13,999 nucleotides of DNA from CAZYWA01 sp964650975 [NCBI: uncultured bacterium] (GTDB lineage: Bacteria > JADJOY01). The notes under the pieces are model-generated. The model saw only the letters and a list, made by a program, of their open reading frames with translations. It did not search any database and was not told the origin of the DNA. Below, piece after piece: positions 1 to 6,526 of this stretch. Position numbers and translations under genes: made by a program. Where the stretch lies: assembly GCA_964650975.1 (NCBI GenBank), contig CAZYWA010000180.1, positions 1 through 13,999 on the forward strand, in the 5' to 3' direction. How positions within the stretch are numbered: position 1 is the first letter of the stretch; each line of letters begins with the position of its first letter.

Positions 1-409
1 GCATCAGCGCCGCGATCCACGCGGCGCGGCGCCCGAACGCGCGGCGCACCAGCGCGTGGAGCGCCCACACCGTGGCCACCGCCTCCACCGCGGTGAGCAC
101 GCGCCCGACCAGCGTGAGCAGCGGAACGTCGTCGAGAAACGCGCCGTAAGACGACGTCCGCCCGGCGGCGCGCAGCACCGGGTATGCGCACACGTAGGCG
201 AGGCCGACGGCGTAGTAGCCGAGGGTCGGCTTCTTGAAGAAGTGAGGATCGAGGTCCGGATGGGGAAACGCGACGAATCCCGCCGCCCGCTTCGGCACCG
301 AATACTCGTCGGGCTGCGTGACCGACGGCAGGCCGAACGAAAGATTCCAGAACCGCAACAGAGCGGCGAGCAGCAGGATCGCCGCGAGCCTCGCGCGCTC
401 GCCGCTCAC
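1..409 (-). CDS. Glycosyltransferase family 39-like membrane protein, 5' part (runs off the window start)
   Basis: The reading frame is open from a GTG at 409 to position 1, giving 136 residues of a protein whose C-terminal part lies outside the window. The N-terminus has a short basic stretch, a hydrophobic segment at about residues 8-20, then LRFWNLSFGLP and a PDE motif (residues 33-35). This is the pattern of the first luminal/periplasmic loop of GT39/PMT-type (ArnT-like) glycosyltransferases, where an acidic residue after the first membrane segment is catalytic. Two more hydrophobic segments lie at about 65-80 and 97-120. The GTG start overlaps the stop of the upstream gene in the tetranucleotide GTGA (409-406), so translation is probably coupled. 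By family knowledge such proteins move sugars from polyprenyl-phosphate carriers to lipid, glycan or protein acceptors. The acceptor cannot be read from the sequence. The class is fairly secure; the substrate is unknown. Confidence 0.75.
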   Translation of the reverse strand, partial: MSGERARLAAILLLAALLRFWNLSFGLPSVTQPDEYSVPKRAAGFVAFPHPDLDPHFFKKPTLGYYAVGLAYVCAYPVLRAAGRTSSYGAFLDDVPLLTLVGRVLTAVEAVATVWALHALVRRAFGRRAAWIAALM

Positions 410-2130
410 GGTGCCGTCTCGGAGGGCGCGCGCTCGAGATCGGCCACGAACACCGTCCAGCGCCGCACGTCGAGACGGCCGGTCCGATACGGCCGGCACG
501 CCTCCAGCACCTCGCTCCAGGCCGGACTGGTGATCTCGCCCCAGCGGTCGATGATCTGAACCACGTAGCGAAACCGATGCGTGGCGAGGATCATCGAGAG
601 GGAAGCGCGAGCCAGCACCGGGTCGGCCCACAGCGCATCCACCGCGAAGTTCCTGCGGGCGGACATCTCGGCGAGCACGGGGTCGACCGGGTAGGAGCCC
701 AGCACCACCTCATGCCACGAAACCCGGCCGCGCGCATCGCGCGACACCCGCCAGCGCAGACCGGCGTCACCGATCTGATCGAAGAGGCCGTTGGCAAGGA
801 TCGACTGCGCCGGATCCACCCGCCGCGACACGAAGCTCAGGATGCCGTCGTATTCGGGGAAACCCTCGAGCGACTCGCGGACCGCCGCCGGTAAGCCGTA
901 GGCCCAGGGGCCGGCGAACGCAGCGACGGCCGCGAGCGAAGCCACCAGCGGCACGGCGCTCCACCGCGCGCCACCCGTGAGCTTCCCGGAAAGCCACTCG
1001 ATCGCCTCGGCCAGCCCGAGGCCCGCGAGCAACGCTCCGGCGGGAACCATCAAGATTCCATGCCGCGCTTCGGTGGTGGTGGAAAGGGTCAGCATGACCC
1101 AGCTCACGATCACCGCGAACACGCATACCCGCACCGCAACGTGCCGGTTCCAGCGGCGCGTGGCGCCCAACCCCGCGAGCACCAGCACTCCCAGCCCGAC
1201 GGCGGGGCTCACGAAGTATTCGTGCGCCCATGCGCGTGGGTAGAAGAGCAGGTTCTGCGCCGACGCGACCGGCGCATAGCTCGGGTGGCCGAAGAAGAAG
1301 TAACGCGCGCTCGCTCGATCGGTCACGGCGAGCCAGGTGGCGAAGACCACCAGCGCGGTCCCGGCCGAGCGCACGGCCCGTGCGATCCACACATCGGGAC
1401 GGCGCATTGCGCCCCGGCGACCGGCGAGCGCGAGCGAGACGGCGGCCAGCTCGACGACGCCGAAGCTGTACTTCGTGAGCAGTGCCAGAGCCAGCGCCAA
1501 CCCGACGGCGTACCAGGCCCGGGACGGAGGGCCGTCGCCGCCCAGCGCGCGCTGCGCTCGCTCGGCCCGATCGAGCGCCACCAGCAGCACGCCGAAACCC
1601 GCGAGCGCGAGCGGCTCGAGCATGCACAGGCACGCGTGGAGCAGGATGATCGGGCTGGTGATCAGGAGCGCGGCGCAGGTCACGGCGCCGGCGCCGGCAA
1701 GGCCGGGATCGGACGTCGCGCCTGCGGCTCCGGAGTGGCGGAGCACCGCCCACGCCGCGCCGCTCACCAGCACCAGGTGCAGCACGGCCAGCACCACCGA
1801 CGGGAACCGGCTCGCGGCGGGCGTGGGACCGAGGAGCGCGTAACTGGCCGCGACGATCAAGGACTCGGCTGGCGGGTAAAAACCCTGACGGGCCAGCGCA
1901 GCGAGCGCCGCGGGCCCGTCGTGCCGCCCCACGGCCGACCAGACCTCGAGGCCCGCGTTGGCGTGGGCCGCCTCGTCCTCGTCGAACGGCACCGGGGACG
2001 AGGCCGTGACGCTCGCCAGCCAGCCGAAGAGCGCCAGCGCCGCGACCGCCGCGCACAGCGCACCACAGGCGGCGACCCATCGCAGCTCGCGCGAGCCGCG
2101 TTCCGGAGTCGCGTCGCGCGGAGCTGGCAC
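406..2130 (-). CDS. Polytopic membrane glycosyltransferase, GT39/PMT type
   Basis: This 574-residue protein begins at a GTG at 2130. A cytoplasmic N-terminus is followed by a membrane segment (about 18-42) and a DEDE cluster at residues 50-53 inside a PFDEDEAAHANAGLE context. That acidic first loop, followed by FYPP (84-87), is typical of dolichyl/polyprenyl-phosphate-sugar glycosyltransferases of the PMT_2 class. Roughly ten hydrophobic segments follow up to about residue 425. The last 140 residues are soluble and contain no obvious membrane segment, as in other bacterial members with a C-terminal periplasmic domain. No clear Shine-Dalgarno precedes the GTG. An earlier start is unlikely because the upstream sequence holds the candidate promoter. 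It forms a two-gene unit with the next GT39-like gene through a 4-nt overlap, so the two may act on the same surface glycan or glycoprotein. Specific function is not assignable from sequence. Confidence 0.8.
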   Translation of the reverse strand: MPAPRDATPERGSRELRWVAACGALCAAVAALALFGWLASVTASSPVPFDEDEAAHANAGLEVWSAVGRHDGPAALAALARQGFYPPAESLIVAASYALLGPTPAASRFPSVVLAVLHLVLVSGAAWAVLRHSGAAGATSDPGLAGAGAVTCAALLITSPIILLHACLCMLEPLALAGFGVLLVALDRAERAQRALGGDGPPSRAWYAVGLALALALLTKYSFGVVELAAVSLALAGRRGAMRRPDVWIARAVRSAGTALVVFATWLAVTDRASARYFFFGHPSYAPVASAQNLLFYPRAWAHEYFVSPAVGLGVLVLAGLGATRRWNRHVAVRVCVFAVIVSWVMLTLSTTTEARHGILMVPAGALLAGLGLAEAIEWLSGKLTGGARWSAVPLVASLAAVAAFAGPWAYGLPAAVRESLEGFPEYDGILSFVSRRVDPAQSILANGLFDQIGDAGLRWRVSRDARGRVSWHEVVLGSYPVDPVLAEMSARRNFAVDALWADPVLARASLSMILATHRFRYVVQIIDRWGEITSPAWSEVLEACRPYRTGRLDVRRWTVFVADLERAPSETAP

Positions 2131-2198
2131 GCCGGGGTATTTCGCGGGATTCCCGCGCTCGGCCGCAACGGAGAAACCGCCAAGCCGTACGCGTGGCG

Positions 2199-2206
2199 AT
2201 TATACC
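2199..2206. promoter_or_regulatory. Candidate shared -10 element for divergent genes
   Basis: On the minus strand 2204-2199 reads TATAAT, a perfect sigma70 -10 box in otherwise very GC-rich DNA; it could start transcription about 60 nt ahead of the glycosyltransferase GTG at 2130. On the plus strand 2201-2206 reads TATACC (4 of 6 matches) and ends 7 nt before the RNase GTG at 2213, which would place the start site on or beside the start codon. No convincing -35 hexamer is visible on either side. This is a pattern match only. Confidence 0.35.
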
Positions 2207-2212
2207 GCAGCC

Positions 2213-3634
2213 GTGGACCGCCCTCGGACGTTGATCGTGAGCCGGAACGCGTGGGAAACGCGCGCCGCGCTCGTCGAGGACGGTGAAGTGGCCGAGATCG
2301 AGATCGAGCATGCCTCGGCCCACGCCGAGCGTCCCGGGGACGTCTACCTCGGGAGGGTTCGCCGGCACGTTCCTGGTCTCGACGCGGCTTTCCTCGACCT
2401 GGGCTCGGATCGGCCGGCTTACCTGCCGTTGCCCAAGGACGAGCGCGCGGCCCTCGGTCCGATCCGGAAGGGCCAGGCGCTCCTGGTCCAGGTCGCCAAG
2501 GCGCCGCTCGGCGGGAAAGGCAGCAGGCTCACAGCCAAGGTAGTGCTCCCGTCGCGACGCTGGGTGCTCACCTCCGGTCCGCGAACCGCCAAGGTGTCGC
2601 GCAAGATCGACGATCCCCGGGAACGCGAGCGGCTCACCCGTCTGGGCGAACGTGCGTTGCCCGAAGGCGCGGGTCTCACGGCCCGAACCGCCGCGCAGGG
2701 AGTTCCCGACGCGCCGCTCGCCGAGGAAGCGGCCGAGCTGGTCCGGGTGTGGACGGGCATCGTCGAGACCGCGAGGACCGCGGCGCCGCCGATGCTGCTG
2801 CGGGCCGAGACCGGACTCGCCACGCGCTGGCTGCGCGATCGCCTCGACGCGAGCGTCGAGCGGGTGATCGTCGACGATGCGCAGCTGGCCTCGGAAGCGG
2901 GCCAGTGGATCGCGGCCATGGCGCTCGGCGACCGCTGCGCCGTCGAGATCGAGACCGGCGATCCGTTCGCTCGCTGGGGCGGCGACCAGGCGCTGCGTTC
3001 GGCGCTCGCTCCCGCCGTGCGGCTCCCCTCCGGCGGCCACGTCCGGATCGACAAGACCCAGGCGCTGATCGCCATCGACGTCGACACCGGCCGGTTCGTG
3101 GGATCCCGCGATCTCGAGACCACCGTGCTGCGCACCAACCTCGAAGCCGTGGCCGCGATCGCCCGCCAGGTTCGGTTGCGGAACCTGGGCGGGATCCTGG
3201 TGATCGACTTCATCGACATGACACGGGCCGAGAACCGCGAGCGCGTGCTCGACGCGCTACGCGCCGGGTTCGCGCGCGACGCGGCGCCCACCGCGATCCT
3301 CCCCATGAACTCGTTCGGGCTGGTGCACCTGACGCGGAAGCGGACGCGGCCCGATCTGGCCGAGCAGCTGGAATCGCCCTGCCCTCACTGTCAGGGATCG
3401 GGGCGAGTGGCCGCGGCCGTGGCGGTCGGCATGCGCGTGCTGCGCGCGCTCTCGGCGCGCGCAAGCGAGGAGGTGCGCACGGTGCTGGTGGTGCGCGCCC
3501 CGCCTCACGTCGTCGACTGGCTGCGCGACGATGGACGCCAGCGACTCGGCCAGCTCGAGCGGTCGCTCGGCCGGACGATCGTCGTGCGCGCCGACGGAAG
3601 TCTCGGCGACGGCTCGTTCGCGATCGAGCCCTGA
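2213..3634 (+). CDS. rng: Ribonuclease E/G family endoribonuclease
   Basis: This is a 473-residue RNase G-like enzyme that makes single-strand cuts in rRNA precursors and mRNA in the cytoplasm. The N-terminus has the family opening (ETRAALVEDG), then an S1 RNA-binding domain at about 35-115 (GDVYLGRV, AAFLDLGSDRPAYLPL). The DNase I-like catalytic domain carries D289 in AIDVDTG and D332 in VIDFIDM. Their 43-residue spacing equals that of the Mg-binding D303 and D346 of E. coli RNase E. The Zn-link CPHC lies at C390/C393. Length is close to E. coli RNase G (489), and no long RNase E-type scaffold tail is present, so RNase G is the better name. GTG 2213 is the first start codon in frame with the conserved N-terminus; there is no Shine-Dalgarno, so the message may be leaderless. 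The upstream neighbour is divergent and the downstream etfA is convergent, so the gene is probably transcribed alone. Confidence 0.93.
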   Translation: MDRPRTLIVSRNAWETRAALVEDGEVAEIEIEHASAHAERPGDVYLGRVRRHVPGLDAAFLDLGSDRPAYLPLPKDERAALGPIRKGQALLVQVAKAPLGGKGSRLTAKVVLPSRRWVLTSGPRTAKVSRKIDDPRERERLTRLGERALPEGAGLTARTAAQGVPDAPLAEEAAELVRVWTGIVETARTAAPPMLLRAETGLATRWLRDRLDASVERVIVDDAQLASEAGQWIAAMALGDRCAVEIETGDPFARWGGDQALRSALAPAVRLPSGGHVRIDKTQALIAIDVDTGRFVGSRDLETTVLRTNLEAVAAIARQVRLRNLGGILVIDFIDMTRAENRERVLDALRAGFARDAAPTAILPMNSFGLVHLTRKRTRPDLAEQLESPCPHCQGSGRVAAAVAVGMRVLRALSARASEEVRTVLVVRAPPHVVDWLRDDGRQRLGQLERSLGRTIVVRADGSLGDGSFAIEP

Positions 3635-3651
3635 CCGGCGCGTGACGCCGG
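3635..3651. terminator. Short hairpin between convergent rng and etfA
   Basis: CCGGCG (3635-3640) and CGCCGG (3646-3651) form a perfect 6-bp stem with a CGTGA loop. It starts directly after the rng stop and lies 5 nt from the etfA stop on the other strand. It could act for both genes. There is no T-run on either side, so an intrinsic terminator is only suggested by position. Confidence 0.35.
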
Positions 3652-3656
3652 CCCGA

Positions 3657-4652
3657 TCAGCCTTCGTGCTTGATCTTCTTGACCGCTTCGGTGATCGCCG
3701 GCACCAGCTGGAAGAGATCGCCCACCACGCCGTAGTCGGCCTTCTGGAACATCGGCGCGTCGGGATCCTTGTTCACCGCGACGATCACCTTTGAGGTCCG
3801 CATGCCGGCCAGGTGCTGGATCGCACCCGAGATCCCGAACGCCAGGTAGAGCGACGGGTTCACCACCTTGCCGGTCTGCCCGACCTGCATGCTGTGCGGG
3901 GCGAAGCCCGAGTCGACCGCGGCGCGGCTCGCGCCGACGGTGCATCCCTCGCCGATCGCTTCGGCCAGCTCCCACAGGATCTTGAAGTTGTCGGCGTTCT
4001 TCATCGCCCGGCCGCCGGAGACGATGATGTTGGCCTCGGTGAGGTCGACCTTGGCGCCCGCAGAGCGGCGCACCTCGACCACCTTCGAGTGGAACGTGGC
4101 GGCGTCGAGCGCAACGCTCAGGTTGGCGACCTGCGCCGAGCGCGAGGCGTCCGGATCGCGAGGCTTCGAGCTGTTGGGACGGATCGTCGCCATCTGCGGA
4201 TTGCCGATCAGCGCGATCTGCTCGTAGGCCTTGCCGGAGAAGACCGGGCGGGTCGCGAGCAGCTTGCCGTCGCTGCCCAGCGTGAGCTGGGTGCAGTCGC
4301 TGGCGAGACCGGTGTCGAGCCGGGCCGCGACGCGCGGCAGCAGATCGCGACCCATCGTGGTGTGACCGGCGAGCACGATGTCGGGCTTCGCCTCGGCGAT
4401 CGCAGCCGCGACCACGGCGGCGTACCCGTCGGTGCTGTAGAGATTGAGCGCCGCGTGATCGACCACCAGCACCTTGTCGGCGCCCGAGGCGCCGAGCGCC
4501 TGCGCGAGCCCCGCGACACCGGAGCCAGCGACCACCGTCGTGACCGAGCCACCGCTCGCGTCGGCGAGCTGGCGCGCCACGGCGATGGCCTCGGACGAGA
4601 TCTTCTTGAGCGAGCCTTCCCGCTGCTCGGCGATGGTGAGCACGTTGGCCAT
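3657..4652 (-). CDS. etfA: Electron transfer flavoprotein, alpha subunit
   Basis: EtfA binds FAD and, with EtfB, passes electrons from acyl-CoA and other flavin dehydrogenases to ETF:quinone oxidoreductase. The 331-residue length is usual. The N-terminal alpha/beta domain covers about 1-200. The C-terminal FAD domain shows SGGR (212-215), [11 protein letters not shown] (239-249), the GQTGKVVNP to GISGAIQH block (258-280) and NKDPDAP (294-300), all diagnostic. The ATG at 4652 is chosen because [10 protein letters not shown] matches the family start and GAGGA sits 5 nt upstream; the frame stays open to an ATG at 4730, but that adds 26 residues without similarity to the family. It follows etfB with an 81-nt gap holding two GAATCGA direct repeats (4674-4680, 4683-4689). 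The pair is almost certainly one operon. No dehydrogenase or quinone-reductase partner is in the window, so the electron donor is unknown. Confidence 0.96.
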   Translation of the reverse strand: MANVLTIAEQREGSLKKISSEAIAVARQLADASGGSVTTVVAGSGVAGLAQALGASGADKVLVVDHAALNLYSTDGYAAVVAAAIAEAKPDIVLAGHTTMGRDLLPRVAARLDTGLASDCTQLTLGSDGKLLATRPVFSGKAYEQIALIGNPQMATIRPNSSKPRDPDASRSAQVANLSVALDAATFHSKVVEVRRSAGAKVDLTEANIIVSGGRAMKNADNFKILWELAEAIGEGCTVGASRAAVDSGFAPHSMQVGQTGKVVNPSLYLAFGISGAIQHLAGMRTSKVIVAVNKDPDAPMFQKADYGVVGDLFQLVPAITEAVKKIKHEG

Positions 4653-4733
4653 GGATGTCCTCGTGAGTTCGACGAATCGAATGAATCGAGTGAAGGGTGA
4701 AGCGAACGGCGCGTCCTCCGATCCGCACACGGA

Positions 4734-5528
4734 TCAGATGACCTTCGCCTCCTCGCGCAGCAGCCGGACCAGCTCGGTCGCGATCGCCTCGGGGGTCTCG
4801 CCCTCGATGCGGCGGCCCGGCTTCCGCTCGGGCAACGGCATGAGCTTCACGCGCTTGGCCTTGGCGCCGGCCGCGCCCACCTGGCCCTCCAGGCCCAGAT
4901 CGGCCGGCTTGAGCTCCTTCACTTCCTTCTTCTTGGCCTTCATGATTCCCGGCAGCGACGCGTAGCGCGGCTCGTTCAGGCCCTTCTCGCAGGTGATCAC
5001 CGCGGGAAGCGTGAGCTCGACGATCTCGTCGCCACCCTCGATGCGGCGCGTGGCGCGGGCGGTCTTGCCGTCGGCCGCGATCTCGAGGGCCGTCACGATG
5101 GTCGCCTGCGACGCACCGAGCAGCTCGGCCACTCGCGGGCCGACCTGGGCCTGGTCGCCGTCGATCGCCTGCTTGCCGGCGAACACGATGTCCGGCCCCA
5201 CGGTCTTGAGCGCCGCGGCCAGCGCCTTGGCGGTGGCCTGCGCGTCGCCGCCCTCGAACGCCGGATCCTTGAGATGGATCGCGCGATCGCATCCCATGGC
5301 GAGCGCCGTGCGGATCGTCTCGAGCGCCCGATCCGGCCCGAGACTCACCACCACCACCTCGCTACCGGCGTTCTTCTCCTTGGTCCGCAGCCCTTCCTCG
5401 ACCGCGAACTCGCAGTAGGGGCTCATCACGAACTTGACCCCGGCGGGGACGATGTCGGAGGCCGAGTCGTTGATCTTGATCACCGTCTCGGTGTCCGGTG
5501 TCTGCTTGATGATGACCGCGATCTTCAC
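4734..5528 (-). CDS. etfB: Electron transfer flavoprotein, beta subunit
   Basis: This 264-residue EtfB is the partner of EtfA and normally holds AMP. It opens with MKIAVIIKQTPDTE, has the AVEEGLRTKEK block (42-52), GPDIVFAGKQAIDGDQAQVGP (from 111) for nucleotide binding, and NEPRYASLPGIMKAKKK (185-201). The last is the recognition loop that docks partner dehydrogenases, including the conserved Leu and the basic run that follows. The RYASLP form resembles the mitochondrial/proteobacterial electron-carrier type more than bifurcating FixA types, which is an inference. GTG 5528 is the start: GGAGGGAGG lies just upstream and the residues that follow match the family, while the longer open frame to 5669 encodes Pro-rich sequence with no similarity. 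Transcription probably starts from a TTGACA promoter near 5731-5702. Confidence 0.96.
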   Translation of the reverse strand: MKIAVIIKQTPDTETVIKINDSASDIVPAGVKFVMSPYCEFAVEEGLRTKEKNAGSEVVVVSLGPDRALETIRTALAMGCDRAIHLKDPAFEGGDAQATAKALAAALKTVGPDIVFAGKQAIDGDQAQVGPRVAELLGASQATIVTALEIAADGKTARATRRIEGGDEIVELTLPAVITCEKGLNEPRYASLPGIMKAKKKEVKELKPADLGLEGQVGAAGAKAKRVKLMPLPERKPGRRIEGETPEAIATELVRLLREEAKVI

Positions 5529-5701
5529 TCGAGACCTCCCTCCGTGGCCGCCGTGCTCGACACCGGTCGGCTCGTTCGTGGGCGCTTCCGGCGCAGGGGC
5601 CGGAGGCCGGGAATCGCCAAGGCTGGCGGGGATGGATCCGCGCGGATCGCCTCGTGGGCAGCAGCCCACAAACGCTCACGATTCCGCTGAGAAACCCCGT
5701 G

Positions 5702-5731
5702 GGGATAGCCGAGCGCGAAACGGCGTGTCAA
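5702..5731 (-). promoter_or_regulatory. Candidate sigma70 promoter for etfBA
   Basis: Reading the minus strand, TTGACA (5731-5726) is a perfect -35 box. After 18 nt comes TATCCC (5707-5702), matching the -10 consensus at the first three positions. A start near 5695 would leave a leader of about 167 nt before the etfB GTG. The orientation and distance fit etfBA; the weak -10 keeps confidence moderate. Confidence 0.4.
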
Positions 5732-5927
5732 GCACTGAGCAAAGCCGAGAACGCGACCAGTCCCGCGCCTCGGAGCCACGTCGCATTTGTGAATCCATTG
5801 GTACACGGCCGGGCGGCGAGTGAGCAAGAATCGAGAATCCCCGGCGCCTCCCGCACACCCATTGCGGCGGTGGGCCGATGCAGAGGAACCGCGCTGCAGG
5901 CGCGCGGCGAACGAAGCGAGCCGACTT

Positions 5928-5989
5928 GGGGGTGGGCCCCCGCAAAAACCGCGCTTTTTGCGGGGCGGGGGGGCTGGAACAGCCCCCCC
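5928..5989. repeat. Cluster of strong, partly exclusive G/C-rich hairpins
   Basis: Three inverted repeats lie side by side. GGGGG (5928-5932) can pair with CCCCC (5937-5941). CCCCGCAAAAA (5938-5948) pairs perfectly over 11 bp with TTTTTGCGGGG (5955-5965) around a 6-nt loop. GGGGGGGCTG (5967-5976) pairs over 10 bp with CAGCCCCCCC (5980-5989) around GAA. The first and second share the same C-run and cannot both form. The cluster begins 6 nt past the stop of the signal-peptidase-like gene, so it may end that transcript, though no classical U-tract follows. It also has the look of a dispersed intergenic palindromic element. Confidence 0.6.
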
Positions 5990-5995
5990 GGCAAC

Positions 5996-6475
5996 TCAGA
6001 ACGGCAAGGCCCAGACGGCCTTGCCCACGATCTTGTCGGCGTCGACCAGCCCGAGTGTGCGCGAGTCCTTGTAGTTCGCCTGCTCGTTGAGGCGGAGCAC
6101 GTAGTACTTGCCCGCGGGCACGCGCCCGGTGGCCCGCCCCTCGGAATCGATTCCCTTTTCGAACAGATCCCAGATCTGCTGGTTCGACTTGTCGAGCAGC
6201 ACCGAATCGCCGGGCGCGCCGCGGATGCGCCCCAGTTGCCGCAGGGTCTCGTCCTTGACCGTGGCGTCGTACCAGACGTCGTCGCCCTTCGCGAAGTGCT
6301 TGGCTCGGATGTTCACGAGCACCCGTTTTCCCGCCGGGTAGGCAGGCTCCATCGCGTCGTACTCGTCGCCCACCGCCGGGACCCGGAAGAACGCGTAGAA
6401 GCTGATGCAGACCACGATCACGATCGAGGCGATTACGTTGCGGATCGCCTGGGTGCGGCTCGTCGGCTCGGCCAT
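5996..6475 (-). CDS. Signal peptidase I (S26) fold protein lacking catalytic Ser and Lys
   Basis: This 159-residue protein has one N-terminal membrane segment (about 12-30) and then the order of blocks seen in type I signal peptidases. The box with the nucleophile normally reads SMxP; here it is AMEP (residues 41-44), with Ala41 at the Ser position. The KRxxGLPGD block is GRIRGAPGD (82-90), with Gly82 at the general-base Lys position. The GDNRxNSxDSR box is reduced to RLNEQANYKDSR (128-139), keeping DSR. The C-terminal IVGKAVWALPF is normal. The fold is therefore clear but signal-peptide cleavage by the Ser/Lys dyad is not expected. Inactive family members are known, such as S. aureus SpsA. 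ATG 6475 follows GAGGAGG at a longish 12-nt spacing. The upstream neighbour, 51 nt away, encodes a secreted two-domain protein, and the two are probably co-transcribed. A structural or binding role is an inference. Confidence 0.8.
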   Translation of the reverse strand: MAEPTSRTQAIRNVIASIVIVVCISFYAFFRVPAVGDEYDAMEPAYPAGKRVLVNIRAKHFAKGDDVWYDATVKDETLRQLGRIRGAPGDSVLLDKSNQQIWDLFEKGIDSEGRATGRVPAGKYYVLRLNEQANYKDSRTLGLVDADKIVGKAVWALPF

Positions 6476-6526
6476 GATGCGTGCAGACCTCCTCGGGGGC
6501 CGTGGATTCTAACCAGGGCGCGGGCT

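Larger units (their letters stand above)
5529..5995. other. 467-bp intergenic region between the signal-peptidase-like gene and etfB
   Basis: No believable gene lies here. Short open frames on both strands give Arg/Pro/Ala-rich translations with no start signal or family likeness. From the right it contains a cluster of G/C-rich hairpins (5928-5989), a candidate minus-strand promoter (5731-5702), and the roughly 165-nt etfB leader. The leader holds two perfect 6-bp stems: GTGGGC/GCCCAC at 5654-5669 and TCCGGC/GCCGGA at 5587-5604. A purine-rich ribosome site follows immediately before the etfB GTG. Confidence 0.6.

Noticed and set aside
2143-2157. Palindrome CGCGGGATTCCCGCG upstream of the glycosyltransferase gene as an operator
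   Set aside because: The two 7-bp arms leave a single central base, there is only one copy, and GC-rich DNA yields such palindromes often; no regulator is encoded nearby.
1958-2212. An N-terminal extension of the RNase G protein
   Set aside because: The extra sequence is antisense to the glycosyltransferase start and unlike any RNase E/G; family similarity begins just after GTG 2213.
767-3040. A very long open frame (757 codons) on the minus strand across the glycosyltransferase and RNase genes
   Set aside because: It is antisense to rng and out of frame with the glycosyltransferase; the translation is Arg/Gly/Ala-rich without domains. GC-rich DNA commonly keeps such frames open.
4653-4730. 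A 26-residue N-terminal extension of EtfA from an ATG at 4730
   Set aside because: It has no family similarity, while the ATG at 4652 has a good ribosome site and the expected first residues.
3505-5292. A 595-codon minus-strand frame overlapping etfA and etfB
   Set aside because: It is a shifted frame of the two etf genes; its Arg/Gly-rich product has no recognisable domain, whereas EtfA and EtfB match from end to end.
5728-5994. An 88-codon minus-strand frame between the signal-peptidase-like gene and etfB
   Set aside because: It runs through the hairpin cluster and the candidate etf promoter, and has a repeat-like, Pro/Ala/Arg composition with no ribosome site.
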